Below are positions 33,092 through 41,510 of a stretch of DNA of 64,000 bases, piece after piece. The translations under genes were made by a program, and so were the position numbers. Source of the stretch: JBGPLJ01 sp035644395 (GTDB lineage Bacteria > Pseudomonadota > Gammaproteobacteria > Steroidobacterales > Steroidobacteraceae). Numbering within the stretch: position 1 is the stretch's first letter; every line of letters starts with the position of its first letter. The notes beneath the pieces are model-generated. The model ran no database searches and had not been told where the DNA came from. It was given only the letters and a program-made list of their open reading frames with translations. Where the stretch lies: assembly GCA_035644395.1 (NCBI GenBank), contig DASQOR010000086.1, forward strand, positions 124,001 to 188,000. Direction: 5' to 3'.

Positions 33092-33489
33092 CCGCGCAAG
33101 CCGTCGTCACGCATCGAGGCGGCTGCCATTGCGGCGCCGTGCGCTTCGAGGTGGACGCGCCGGCCATGCTCGAAGTCGACGAATGCAATTGCTCCATCTG
33201 CACGATGACGGGATTCCTGCATCTCATCGTGCCGCGGAGCCGCTTCCGGTTGCTCACGGGCTCGGCCTATCTTGCGACCTATGTCTTCAACACCGGCACC
33301 GCGCAGCACTATTTCTGCCGTCATTGCGGCATCAAGTCGTACTACGTACCGCGGTCGAATCCCGACGGCTACAGCGTCAACGCGCGCTGCCTCGAGCCGC
33401 AGACGATCACGGGCATGCGCATCGGACTATTCGACGACGGCAACCGCGAGGCGGCGGATGCGGCCGTCAGGCAGCGCTCGAAGGATTAG
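33088..33489 (+). CDS. GFA/CENP-V-family zinc protein
   Basis: A 133-residue protein of the glutathione-dependent formaldehyde-activating (GFA) family. The zinc cysteines lie in GGCHCGAVRFEV near residue 12, DECNCSICTMTGF near 33 and YFCRHCGIKSYY near 72, the standard layout of two zinc sites. Members are annotated as formaldehyde-activating, but few have tested activity. The GTG at 33088 (GTGA overlap with the preceding stop) gives the family N-terminus; the frame is open further upstream but inside the dehydratase gene. Its last 23 bases overlap the convergent ppsA. Confidence 0.9.
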   Translation: MTAQAVVTHRGGCHCGAVRFEVDAPAMLEVDECNCSICTMTGFLHLIVPRSRFRLLTGSAYLATYVFNTGTAQHYFCRHCGIKSYYVPRSNPDGYSVNARCLEPQTITGMRIGLFDDGNREAADAAVRQRSKD

Positions 33490-35851
33490 GCGTCGCGAGG
33501 AAGAGCCAGGTCTCGACCACCGTGTCGGGGTTGAGCGAGATGCTGTCGATGCCCTGGTCGACCAGCCAGCGTGCGAAGTCCGGGTGATCGGACGGGCCCT
33601 GTCCGCAGATGCCGACGTATTTCCCGTGCTTGCGGCACGCGGCTATCGCCGTCGAGATGAGCGCGCGCACTGCATCGTCGCGTTCATCGAAAAGTCGCGC
33701 GACGATTCCCGAATCGCGGTCAAGACCGAGCGTGAGCTGGGTGAGATCGTTCGAGCCGATCGACATGCCGTCGAAGAACTCGAGGAAGCGCTCCGCGAGC
33801 ACGGCGTTCGAGGGCAGCTCGCACATCATGATGAGCTTCAGTCCGTTCTCGCCGCTGCGGTGGCCATTCGCGGCGAGCAGCTCCGTGACCTGCGCCGCTT
33901 CCTTGAGCGTGCGCACGAAGGGCACCATGATCTGCACGTTGGTGAGCCCCATGTCCTCGCGCACGCGCTTCAGCGCCCGGCACTCGAGTTCGAAGCACGG
34001 GCGGAAACTCTCGTCCACGTAGCGCGACGCACCGCGAAACCCGAGCATCGGATTCTCTTCGTGCGGTTCGTAGTGCTTGCCGCCGATGAGATTCGCATAC
34101 TCGTTCGACTTGAAATCCGAGAGGCGCACGATCACGGGTTCCGGCGCAAAGGCGGCGGCGATCTGCGCGATGCCTTCCGCGAGCTTCTCGATGAAGAAGG
34201 AGACCGGGTCGGCGTAGCCCGCGATCTGGCGGCGGATCGTCTCCTTGAGTTCCGCGTCGAGCGCCTCGAAATCGAGCAGTGCCTTCGGGTGCACGCCGAT
34301 CATGCGGTTGATGATGAATTCAAGGCGCGCGAGACCGACCCCTTTGTGGGGAATGCCCGCGAAGTCGAACGCGCGATCGGGATTGCCCACATTCATCATG
34401 ATGCGTACCGGGCAGGGCGGGAGCGAATCCAGCGCGATTTCCTTGCGCTCGAAGTCCAGTGCTCCTTCGTACACGTAGCCGGTGTCGCCCTCCGCGCAGG
34501 AAACGGTGACCGCCGGAACCTTGGCGAGGAGCTCGCTCGCGTTGCCGCAGCCGACGACCGCCGGAATGCCGAGCTCGCGCGCGATGATCGCGGCATGGCA
34601 GGTACGCCCGCCGCGGTTGGTGACGATGGCGGCCGCGCGCTTCATGACCGGCTCCCAGTCGGGATCGGTCATGTCGGCTACCAGCACGTCGCCCTGCTGC
34701 ACGCGGGCCATCTCTCGCACGTCGCGAATGATGCGCGTCGGGCCCGCGCCTATACGCTGGCCGATACTGCGGCCGGTCACGATAACGCGTGAACGCGCCT
34801 TGAGCGTGTAGCGCTGGATGCTCCGGCCGGCGCGGCTCTGGACCGTCTCGGGTCGCGCCTGCAGGATGAAGATCTCGCCGGTGGCGCCGTCCTTGCCCCA
34901 TTCGATGTCCATCGGCCGCCCATAGTGCTGCTCGATGTCGAGCGCCTGCCTGGCGAGGGCGAGGACGTCGCGATCGTCGAGCGAGAAGCGCATGCGGTCG
35001 GCGGCGGCGACGTCCACCGTGACGATCCGCTCGTTCGAGCCGGGCTCGGCGTACACCATCTTGATGGCCTTGCCGCCGAGATTGCGCCGGACGATCGCGC
35101 TCTTGCCGGCGCGCAGCGCCGGCTTGTAGACGTAGAACTCGTCCGGATTGACCGCGCCCTGTACGACGGTTTCACCGAGACCGTAGGAACTGGTGATGAA
35201 CACGACGTCGCGGAATCCGGAATCCGTATCGAGCGTGAACATGACGCCGCTCGCCCCGAGGTCGCTCCGCACCATGGTCTGCACGCCAACCGACAGGGCG
35301 ACGAGACCATGATCGAAACCCTGGTGCACGCGGTAAGCGATCGCGCGATCGTTGAAGAGCGACGCGTAAACCGCGTGCATCGTCGCAAGCAGCGCTTGCG
35401 GGCCCCGCACGTTGAGGAAAGTCTCCTGCTGGCCGGCGAACGACGCCTCCGGAAGGTCCTCCGCGGTGGCCGACGAGCGCACGGCAACGGCGATGCCGCG
35501 GCCCCCATCCATCGCCTTCCAGCTGTCGAGCACCTGAGTCTCGAGGCCCTTCGGAAAGGGCGTCGCCATGATGAGCCCGCGGATTTCGGCGCCGACGGCC
35601 GCGAGCCGCTCGACGTCGTCGACATCGAGCTCGGCCAGTTTTTCGGCAATGCGCGCAGCGAGTCCGTTCTGCGCGAGGAATTCGCGGTAAGCGTCCGCCG
35701 TCGTCGCGAATCCGCCAGGCACCCGCACGCCGACGCGAGCGAGGTGGCTCAGCATCTCGCCGATGGATGCATTCTTGCCGCCAACGATTTCGACGTCGCC
35801 CATGCCGAGCTTTTCGAACGCGATGATGTAAGGCTTCACGATCCGCACCAT
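33467..35851 (-). CDS. ppsA: phosphoenolpyruvate synthase
   Basis: A 794-residue enzyme making PEP from pyruvate and ATP for gluconeogenesis. The N-terminal ATP-grasp domain begins GVEIVGGKNAS-like (DVEIVGGKNASIGEML). The swivelling phosphohistidine domain has GGRTCHAAIIARELGIP with the catalytic His near residue 418. The C-terminal PEP-binding barrel includes FDGMSIGSNDLTQLTLGLDR and KYVGICGQGPSDHPD with the catalytic Cys near 751. It is divergent from ppsR, whose product controls it by phosphorylating a Thr next to the catalytic His. RTCH in this copy retains that Thr. Confidence 0.97.
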   Translation of the reverse strand: MVRIVKPYIIAFEKLGMGDVEIVGGKNASIGEMLSHLARVGVRVPGGFATTADAYREFLAQNGLAARIAEKLAELDVDDVERLAAVGAEIRGLIMATPFPKGLETQVLDSWKAMDGGRGIAVAVRSSATAEDLPEASFAGQQETFLNVRGPQALLATMHAVYASLFNDRAIAYRVHQGFDHGLVALSVGVQTMVRSDLGASGVMFTLDTDSGFRDVVFITSSYGLGETVVQGAVNPDEFYVYKPALRAGKSAIVRRNLGGKAIKMVYAEPGSNERIVTVDVAAADRMRFSLDDRDVLALARQALDIEQHYGRPMDIEWGKDGATGEIFILQARPETVQSRAGRSIQRYTLKARSRVIVTGRSIGQRIGAGPTRIIRDVREMARVQQGDVLVADMTDPDWEPVMKRAAAIVTNRGGRTCHAAIIARELGIPAVVGCGNASELLAKVPAVTVSCAEGDTGYVYEGALDFERKEIALDSLPPCPVRIMMNVGNPDRAFDFAGIPHKGVGLARLEFIINRMIGVHPKALLDFEALDAELKETIRRQIAGYADPVSFFIEKLAEGIAQIAAAFAPEPVIVRLSDFKSNEYANLIGGKHYEPHEENPMLGFRGASRYVDESFRPCFELECRALKRVREDMGLTNVQIMVPFVRTLKEAAQVTELLAANGHRSGENGLKLIMMCELPSNAVLAERFLEFFDGMSIGSNDLTQLTLGLDRDSGIVARLFDERDDAVRALISTAIAACRKHGKYVGICGQGPSDHPDFARWLVDQGIDSISLNPDTVVETWLFLATPNPSSAA

Positions 35852-35929
35852 AAGAAGCGTATTCTTGGATCGTACAATAGCAGGTGGAAGACTGACGGCC
35901 TGTCAAACCGGCAGGCGGAGCGGCTCGCG

Positions 35930-36757
35930 ATGGCGACGAGAAGAACCGTTTTTTTCGTGTCCGACCAGACCGGCGTGACCGCCGAGACCATGGGGCACAG
36001 TCTGCTGACTCAGTTCGACGGCCAGGAATTTCGGCCGGTGACTCTGCCATTTATCTCGAGCATTGACAAGGCGCGGGAGGCCGTGCGCCGGATCAATGCA
36101 ACGGCGCTCGAGGAGGGCACGCGGCCGATAGTATTCTCGACGCTCGTGCAGGAGGATGTGCGTGCGGTCGTCAAGGGAGCGAACGGACTGCTGCTCGATT
36201 TCTTCGACGCGTTCCTGACGCCGCTCGAGCAGGAATTGTCGGTCAAGTCAACGCACGCGACCGGGCGTGCACACGGCATGAGCGACCTCGCGGCCTACAC
36301 GATGCGCATCAACGCGACGAACTTCGCCGTGGCGAACGACGACGGCGCCGGCGCGCGCGACTACGAGCACGCCGAGGTGATCCTGGTCGGCGTGTCGCGG
36401 TCGGGCAAGACACCTACGTGTCTCTACATGGCCCTGCAGTACGGCATTTTCGCCGCCAATTACCCGCTCACCGACGAGGACCTCGAGTCCGATCGACTGC
36501 CGCGTGTGCTGGCACCGTTTACGCGCAAGCTCTATGGCCTCACGATCCGGCCCGACCGGCTGCAGCAGATCCGCAACGAGCGCCGCCCGGACAGCCGCTA
36601 TGCCTCGGCTCAGCAGGTGCAATACGAACTGCGCGCAGCCGAGGCGCTCTTCAACCGCCACGGCATCTCAAGCATCAACACCACGGAATGCAGCATCGAG
36701 GAAATCGCGAGCCGCATCCTCGACAAGATGGGACTGGAACGGCGCGTGCGTCCCTAG
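35930..36757 (+). CDS. ppsR: PpsR, PEP synthase regulatory kinase/pyrophosphorylase
   Basis: A 275-residue DUF299 protein that inactivates PEP synthase by ADP-dependent phosphorylation and reactivates it by phosphorolysis. The P-loop-like GVSRSGKTPTCLYMA lies near residue 152. The N-terminal part begins RTVFFVSDQTGVTAETMGHS, a family signature. The ATG at 35930 is chosen because GGCGGAG ends nine bases upstream and the length matches E. coli PpsR (277). A much longer open frame upstream runs antisense through ppsA and is not coding. The 78-base gap to ppsA holds TACAAT at about 35872, a possible -10. Confidence 0.96.
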   Translation: MATRRTVFFVSDQTGVTAETMGHSLLTQFDGQEFRPVTLPFISSIDKAREAVRRINATALEEGTRPIVFSTLVQEDVRAVVKGANGLLLDFFDAFLTPLEQELSVKSTHATGRAHGMSDLAAYTMRINATNFAVANDDGAGARDYEHAEVILVGVSRSGKTPTCLYMALQYGIFAANYPLTDEDLESDRLPRVLAPFTRKLYGLTIRPDRLQQIRNERRPDSRYASAQQVQYELRAAEALFNRHGISSINTTECSIEEIASRILDKMGLERRVRP

Positions 36758-36823
36758 CGCGCGTGGGTGTGATCCGCGTCTCACCCGCGCGGAGGGCCGC
36801 AGGCGCTGTGCTATATTGATCCC

Positions 36824-37288
36824 ATGCAGACCGACCAGCTGTGCATCGTCACCTGGCGCAACCGGCCACGAAGTTTCGTGAGCCTCATGACGCTCTACGA
36901 GAGCAACTTCATCCGGCTCGGCTGGCTCGTGCGGGACCTCAAGGCGCTGCCGGACCATGCGCTCTCGCGCGTGCGTGGCGACTGCGACCTGACGCTCACC
37001 GTGACCGAGCGCAGCCGCTACACGACTTCGCTCGTGCTCAGCTATCTCTTCGACGAGGGTGATGCGCAGGTCGCGGAGCCGAATCTCGAGCTTCGCATCT
37101 ACCACGACGCCCGCCTGCTCGAAGCGGCCGGGCCGATCGACTGCCGGCGCCACCGCGATCTCGCGAGCCTGCGCTCGAATGTTGACGCGACCCTGGATGA
37201 GCGTTGGACGCGCAACCAGATGCTGAACAAGTGGCTCGAGTACTGCGCGGACCGTGGACACCGTTTTCCGGTGACCGTGGCAAGGTGA
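36824..37288 (+). CDS. YqiB-like DUF1249 protein
   Basis: A 154-residue protein that aligns by eye with E. coli YqiB (DUF1249). It shares LMTLYESNFIRLGWLVRDL near residue 21, DLTLTVTERSRYTTSLVLS near 55, ELRIYHDARLLEA near 88 and the C-terminal RNQMLNKWLEYCADRGH near 128. No function is established for the family. It lies 66 bases after ppsR. The next gene, an orphan coiled-coil protein, starts 52 bases later on the same strand. Confidence 0.85.
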   Translation: MQTDQLCIVTWRNRPRSFVSLMTLYESNFIRLGWLVRDLKALPDHALSRVRGDCDLTLTVTERSRYTTSLVLSYLFDEGDAQVAEPNLELRIYHDARLLEAAGPIDCRRHRDLASLRSNVDATLDERWTRNQMLNKWLEYCADRGHRFPVTVAR

Positions 37289-37340
37289 GCCGCATGGTCG
37301 CGGGGCTCGAGGGGCCAGAGGGACAGGATCGGGCTGCGCG

Positions 37341-38396
37341 ATGAGCATCGGGGACAAAATCGGGGCGATCAAGCTGCCTTTCGGCGCCAAGCCGAAGCCC
37401 GAGCACGACGAAAAGCTCGTGCAGCTTTTCAAGAACCGCGCGGATCTGAAGAAGGCGCACGGCGCACTGCAAGATGAGATTCACCAGCTGCGAGACCGCC
37501 TGAAACAGCAGGAGGGCGCGACCGCGAGAGCGCAGGAGCAGCTCGAGGCGCTCGAGATGCGCCTCGGCGATCCGGAATCCGGCTTCGACTCGCTCGTCTT
37601 TTTCCAGCTGCGGGCACTATGGCGCGCGTGCCATACGCAGCTCGAGCAGTTCATCGGGGAGCTGTCACGCCAGCAGGAGGAGCGCGAGCGCCTCGCCTAC
37701 GTCGCCAATTTCACCAAGGACAAGAACGCCCGGCTGGCCGCAGCCGAACTGCGCGTGCGCGAATTCGACCCGATGGTCGATGAGGCGCGCACGGCACTGC
37801 TCACGATAGAAGCGCGGCTGAAAAGCCTGCGCGGTTTCTGGAACTACTTTCGACGGCGCCAGGTAGCGGAGCAGGTCGCGGCGCAGCGTTCGCGCACGGA
37901 CCTCTGGCTGCGCGAGCAGGCCGATTTCGAACGGGCCCGGGATGCCATCACCGGGGAGCAGGCGCCGCAGTTCCCCGGTCTTGCCATCGATGGGCGGCGC
38001 GCCATCAATCTCGCGACGATCGCCTACGCACAGGCAATGTGCGCGCGCCTCGGCATGTCCGGGCTGACGCTTCAGGTCAAGGCGGCCGTCGACGGCCGCG
38101 TGGCGGATGCGGACTACGGTACGCGCGAGGAGATCGGCGCGCTGATGGGCCGCATCACGCAGGCGACAGCGGCGGTCGCGCGCCAGCGCGAGTGGGCGCC
38201 AGAGATCAAGGTGCGTGTGGACAGGCTCCGGCAGCAGGCCGAGTATCGCAGCGAATCCGACACCGTGCCGCTCTCGGAAACGGCCATGATCGCCGGGGCG
38301 CTGCCGCGCATGCCCAGTCAGCCGCCGACGACCGCGCCCGAGGTCAACGTGCTCGCCGACGATTACTGGGAAATCTATCGGGTTCTATTGCGGTGA
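37341..38396 (+). CDS. orphan coiled-coil cytoplasmic protein
   Basis: A 351-residue protein with no signal peptide, membrane helix or recognisable catalytic motif. Residues 25-75 (KLVQLFKNRADLKKAHGALQ onward) and 105-170 (QEERERLAYVANFTKDKNAR and following) have heptad-like spacing and high charge, predicting long coiled coils. A basic patch FWNYFRRRQVAEQVAAQR follows near 180. The second half (from about 215) looks globular: AINLATIAYAQAMCARLGMS, then a Pro-rich stretch and the tail VLADDYWEIYRVLLR. I do not recognise the family. It follows the DUF1249 gene and overlaps the convergent RND permease gene by 12 bases. GTG/ATG starts upstream are not better; ATG at 37341 fits. Confidence 0.8.
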   Translation: MSIGDKIGAIKLPFGAKPKPEHDEKLVQLFKNRADLKKAHGALQDEIHQLRDRLKQQEGATARAQEQLEALEMRLGDPESGFDSLVFFQLRALWRACHTQLEQFIGELSRQQEERERLAYVANFTKDKNARLAAAELRVREFDPMVDEARTALLTIEARLKSLRGFWNYFRRRQVAEQVAAQRSRTDLWLREQADFERARDAITGEQAPQFPGLAIDGRRAINLATIAYAQAMCARLGMSGLTLQVKAAVDGRVADADYGTREEIGALMGRITQATAAVARQREWAPEIKVRVDRLRQQAEYRSESDTVPLSETAMIAGALPRMPSQPPTTAPEVNVLADDYWEIYRVLLR

Positions 38397-41300
38397 CGCG
38401 CGCGCTGCGCGGGTTCTTGCCCGGGCCCGGTCGCCGATGCGCCGGGACCAGTCGATGAACTTGTCGAGATTGACGTAGAAGGCCGGCACGAAGAAGAGCG
38501 AGACGGCCGCCGAGAACGCGAGACCGCCCATCACCGTCCGGGCGAGCGGGTACCACGCAAGTCCGAATCCTCCGCCGCCGACCGGCACCTGGGCATCCTG
38601 CGAGAACGCCAGCGGCGAGAGCCCGAGCAGGGTCGTGAAGGTCGTCATGAGGATCGGCCGCAGGCGGTCATGCCCCGCCTGCAGGATCGCTTCCTCTCTC
38701 GCCATGCCGCTCGCCCGCAAATTGTTGATGTGCGAGACGAGCACGATGCCGGCATTCACCACGACGCCGATGAGAACCAGCAGGCCGATCATCGCCATCA
38801 GGGTCATGGGGGTGCCCGTGAGCCCGAGGCACCAGAAGACGCCGACGAATGCAAACAGGATCGAGCTCAGCACGGCGATCGGCAGCACGATGGATTCGAA
38901 CATCGCGGCGATCACGAGATAGATCATCGCAATCGCCAGCAGCAGGTTCTTCTGCATGGCATCCGCCGTGTCGTCCTGCTCGTCGCTCCCGCGGCCGAGA
39001 TGCCAGCTGTATCCGGGCGGCAGCGGATAGTCGTTCATGAGGGCCGTCACGCGCTCGCCGACCTCATCGAGCGTCGCGTCCTTCTTGAGGTTGCCCGTGA
39101 TGACGACCGACGTCATCTTGTTGATGCGCTGGATGTCACGAGCGCCTTGCGTGACGTGGAAACGGGCGACGGCGCCGAGCGTGATGCGTTCGCCTGTCGG
39201 CAGGTAGATCGGCAAGCTCGCGAGGTCGTCCACCGTCTGCTTGTCGCTCGGGCGGAATACGAGCCGCATGTTGATGTCGCGGTCGGCGCCGCGGAACTCG
39301 TGCAGGTTCTCGCCCCGCATCGCGATCGCGACAGCCGCGGCGATGTCTTGCGTGCCGAGGCCGAGCTGCGTCGCGCGGTCGCGGTCGACGACGATCTGTA
39401 CCTCTTCCTGGCCGCTGCGGGCCTCCGAGTGCACGGATTCGAGGCCCTCGGCCGCGTTGACGACACGGGCCACCTCGAGGCTCAGATCGCCGAGGAGCTC
39501 GGTCGACTCTCCGGTGAGCTCGAGCGAAAAGCCGCGGCCCTGGTCTTCGCCATCGAGCTTGAAGGTGGGTTTGCCGATGATGATTTCGGGCATGTCCTTC
39601 TGCACGATTTCCATCAGCTCGGGCGCCCGGATCTTTGCCTTGTCCTTGGGCGTGAGGATCAACATGCTGCCGGCGTTACCCGGCTCGAAGCGCGAATAGA
39701 CGTTCTCGATCTCGAACCTTTCCTTGTTCTTGTAGAGATAGTCTTCAATGATGTTGACGGCCGCCTCGACGCGCTCGAGCGGATAAGTGCCGTCGAGCCG
39801 GTAGTCGAGATAGATCTGGCGGCTCGTCCCCTGGGGGAACGGGTCGACCTTGACGATGCCGGTCATCATCGGCACGGCCGCCGACAGCAGCACCATGATC
39901 GCGATGAATCCCGTCCAGCGCGGATGCTGCAGCACCCAGCGCAGCCCCGCGCCGTATCTCTTCTGCAACCACGAAAGCCAGCGGTTGGCCTCCATGTCCG
40001 GCGGCGGCGGAAAGCGGGCCGTCAGCATCGGAATGATGGTCTGGGCGACGAAGAGCGAGGTGATCATCGCGACGACGATGGGCACGGCGACGTGCGTCAG
40101 GAACACGAGCAGCATGTTGCGCTCGCCGAAAATGATCGGCACGAACACGATGATCATCGATGCGGTGCCGGCGAGTACCGCGACGCCGACCTCGCGAACA
40201 CCCGTGAGCGTTGCATCGAGAGGGTTGCCCGGATCCAGCTGCCGGTGGCGGAAGATGCTCTCGGTCACCACGACCGCGTTGTCGACCAGGATGCCGACGG
40301 CGAGCAGCATGCCCATCATCGTCATGACGTTGATCGACATGCCGAAGAAATAGAGGGCGGCGAGCGTGATGACGAGCGAGACCGGCACCGCCAGGCTCAC
40401 GATGAGCGTCGTAGGGATGTCGCGCAGGAAGACCATCAACACGAGGAAGCCGAAGATCGCGCCGAGGAGTCCCGCGTTGCGCAGGTCCTTGAGCGAGGTT
40501 TCGATCGCCTCGGCCTGGTTGCCGATGACGAAGACGCTGATGCCCTGCATTTGCGGGAGTTCCCGCGCGGTTTCGATGACCTTGAGCGCCTCGGTGACGA
40601 CCTTGACGGTGTTCGCCTTGCTCGTCTTGTAGACGTCGAATCCGACCGACGGATGACGGTCGAGGTGGCGCCCGATCTTCTTTTCCGGGGCGAGGTAGGC
40701 GACGTCGGCGACGTCGCTCAGCCGCACATTGCCCTGCACGACGAGGTTGCGGATGTCGTCGAGCGTGTGAAACTCGCCGATGGGCCGTACGTTGAAGCGC
40801 TGGCCGCGCTCGGTGATCTCTCCGGCGCTCACCGAGAAGTTGCTCTGCTGGAGGAGCGTGAGGAGCTGCCGGATATCGACGTGGTGGGCCGCCACGCGCC
40901 CGGCGTCGACCAGGACGCGGATTTCCTTCGGATCGGCGCCCGCGAGTTCGACCCGTGCGACGCCGTCGATGCGCTGCACGGGCTTCTTGAGGACGCGTTC
41001 CAGCAGGTCGTAGGAGTCGGAAAGGTCCTCGGCCGCGGAGATACGCACCGTCAGGATCGGCTCGTCGCTCGAACCGCCCGAGAACATGAGTATGCGATCG
41101 GCGCCCGCCGGCAGCTGTCCGCGAATCGAGTCGACTTTGGTGCGCACCTCGAAGGCGGTCGCCTGCGGATCCGCGTCGATGGCGAACTGAATGCGAAAGT
41201 CCGCCTGGTTGTCGCTCGAGGTCGATTCGATGCGCTCGATCGAACCGAGCGTCGACAAGGCTTCCTCGACGGGCTTCGTGATGAGTTGCTCGACCTCTTC

Positions 41301-41468
41301 GGGCGTCGATCCGGGATAGGGAATGCTGACGCCCATGCCCGGCCAGGAGACGTCGGGAAACTGCTCGATGGGCAGCAGGCGCGCCGAGATCAGTCCGATG
41401 ACCACCAGCGCGACGAACAGCATGACTGTCGTCACGGGACGGCGCAGTGCGGCGTTGGTGTGGATCAT
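38385..41468 (-). CDS. RND efflux permease (second of two)
   Basis: A 1027-residue inner-membrane RND transporter with the usual 12-helix, two-loop layout. It begins ALRRPVTTVMLFVALVVIGL (helix 1). Helix 4 carries GILVDNAVVVTESIFRHR, with one Asp followed by Asn where AcrB has Asp-Asp. The helix 10 region is LIGVVVNAGIVLVSHINNLR, without the AcrB Lys940. This is the pattern of the SwrC/MdtBC-like non-AcrB permeases. The C-terminus ends in Arg/Ala-rich sequence. It starts 42 bases after the stop of the first permease, so the pair could form a mixed trimer, as MdtB and MdtC do. Confidence 0.93.
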   Translation of the reverse strand: MIHTNAALRRPVTTVMLFVALVVIGLISARLLPIEQFPDVSWPGMGVSIPYPGSTPEEVEQLITKPVEEALSTLGSIERIESTSSDNQADFRIQFAIDADPQATAFEVRTKVDSIRGQLPAGADRILMFSGGSSDEPILTVRISAAEDLSDSYDLLERVLKKPVQRIDGVARVELAGADPKEIRVLVDAGRVAAHHVDIRQLLTLLQQSNFSVSAGEITERGQRFNVRPIGEFHTLDDIRNLVVQGNVRLSDVADVAYLAPEKKIGRHLDRHPSVGFDVYKTSKANTVKVVTEALKVIETARELPQMQGISVFVIGNQAEAIETSLKDLRNAGLLGAIFGFLVLMVFLRDIPTTLIVSLAVPVSLVITLAALYFFGMSINVMTMMGMLLAVGILVDNAVVVTESIFRHRQLDPGNPLDATLTGVREVGVAVLAGTASMIIVFVPIIFGERNMLLVFLTHVAVPIVVAMITSLFVAQTIIPMLTARFPPPPDMEANRWLSWLQKRYGAGLRWVLQHPRWTGFIAIMVLLSAAVPMMTGIVKVDPFPQGTSRQIYLDYRLDGTYPLERVEAAVNIIEDYLYKNKERFEIENVYSRFEPGNAGSMLILTPKDKAKIRAPELMEIVQKDMPEIIIGKPTFKLDGEDQGRGFSLELTGESTELLGDLSLEVARVVNAAEGLESVHSEARSGQEEVQIVVDRDRATQLGLGTQDIAAAVAIAMRGENLHEFRGADRDINMRLVFRPSDKQTVDDLASLPIYLPTGERITLGAVARFHVTQGARDIQRINKMTSVVITGNLKKDATLDEVGERVTALMNDYPLPPGYSWHLGRGSDEQDDTADAMQKNLLLAIAMIYLVIAAMFESIVLPIAVLSSILFAFVGVFWCLGLTGTPMTLMAMIGLLVLIGVVVNAGIVLVSHINNLRASGMAREEAILQAGHDRLRPILMTTFTTLLGLSPLAFSQDAQVPVGGGGFGLAWYPLARTVMGGLAFSAAVSLFFVPAFYVNLDKFIDWSRRIGDRARARTRAARASPQ

Positions 41469-41510
41469 GGCGTCTCCCTGCGCGGCATGCTGTCCGTTAC
41501 CGCTCTTGTA

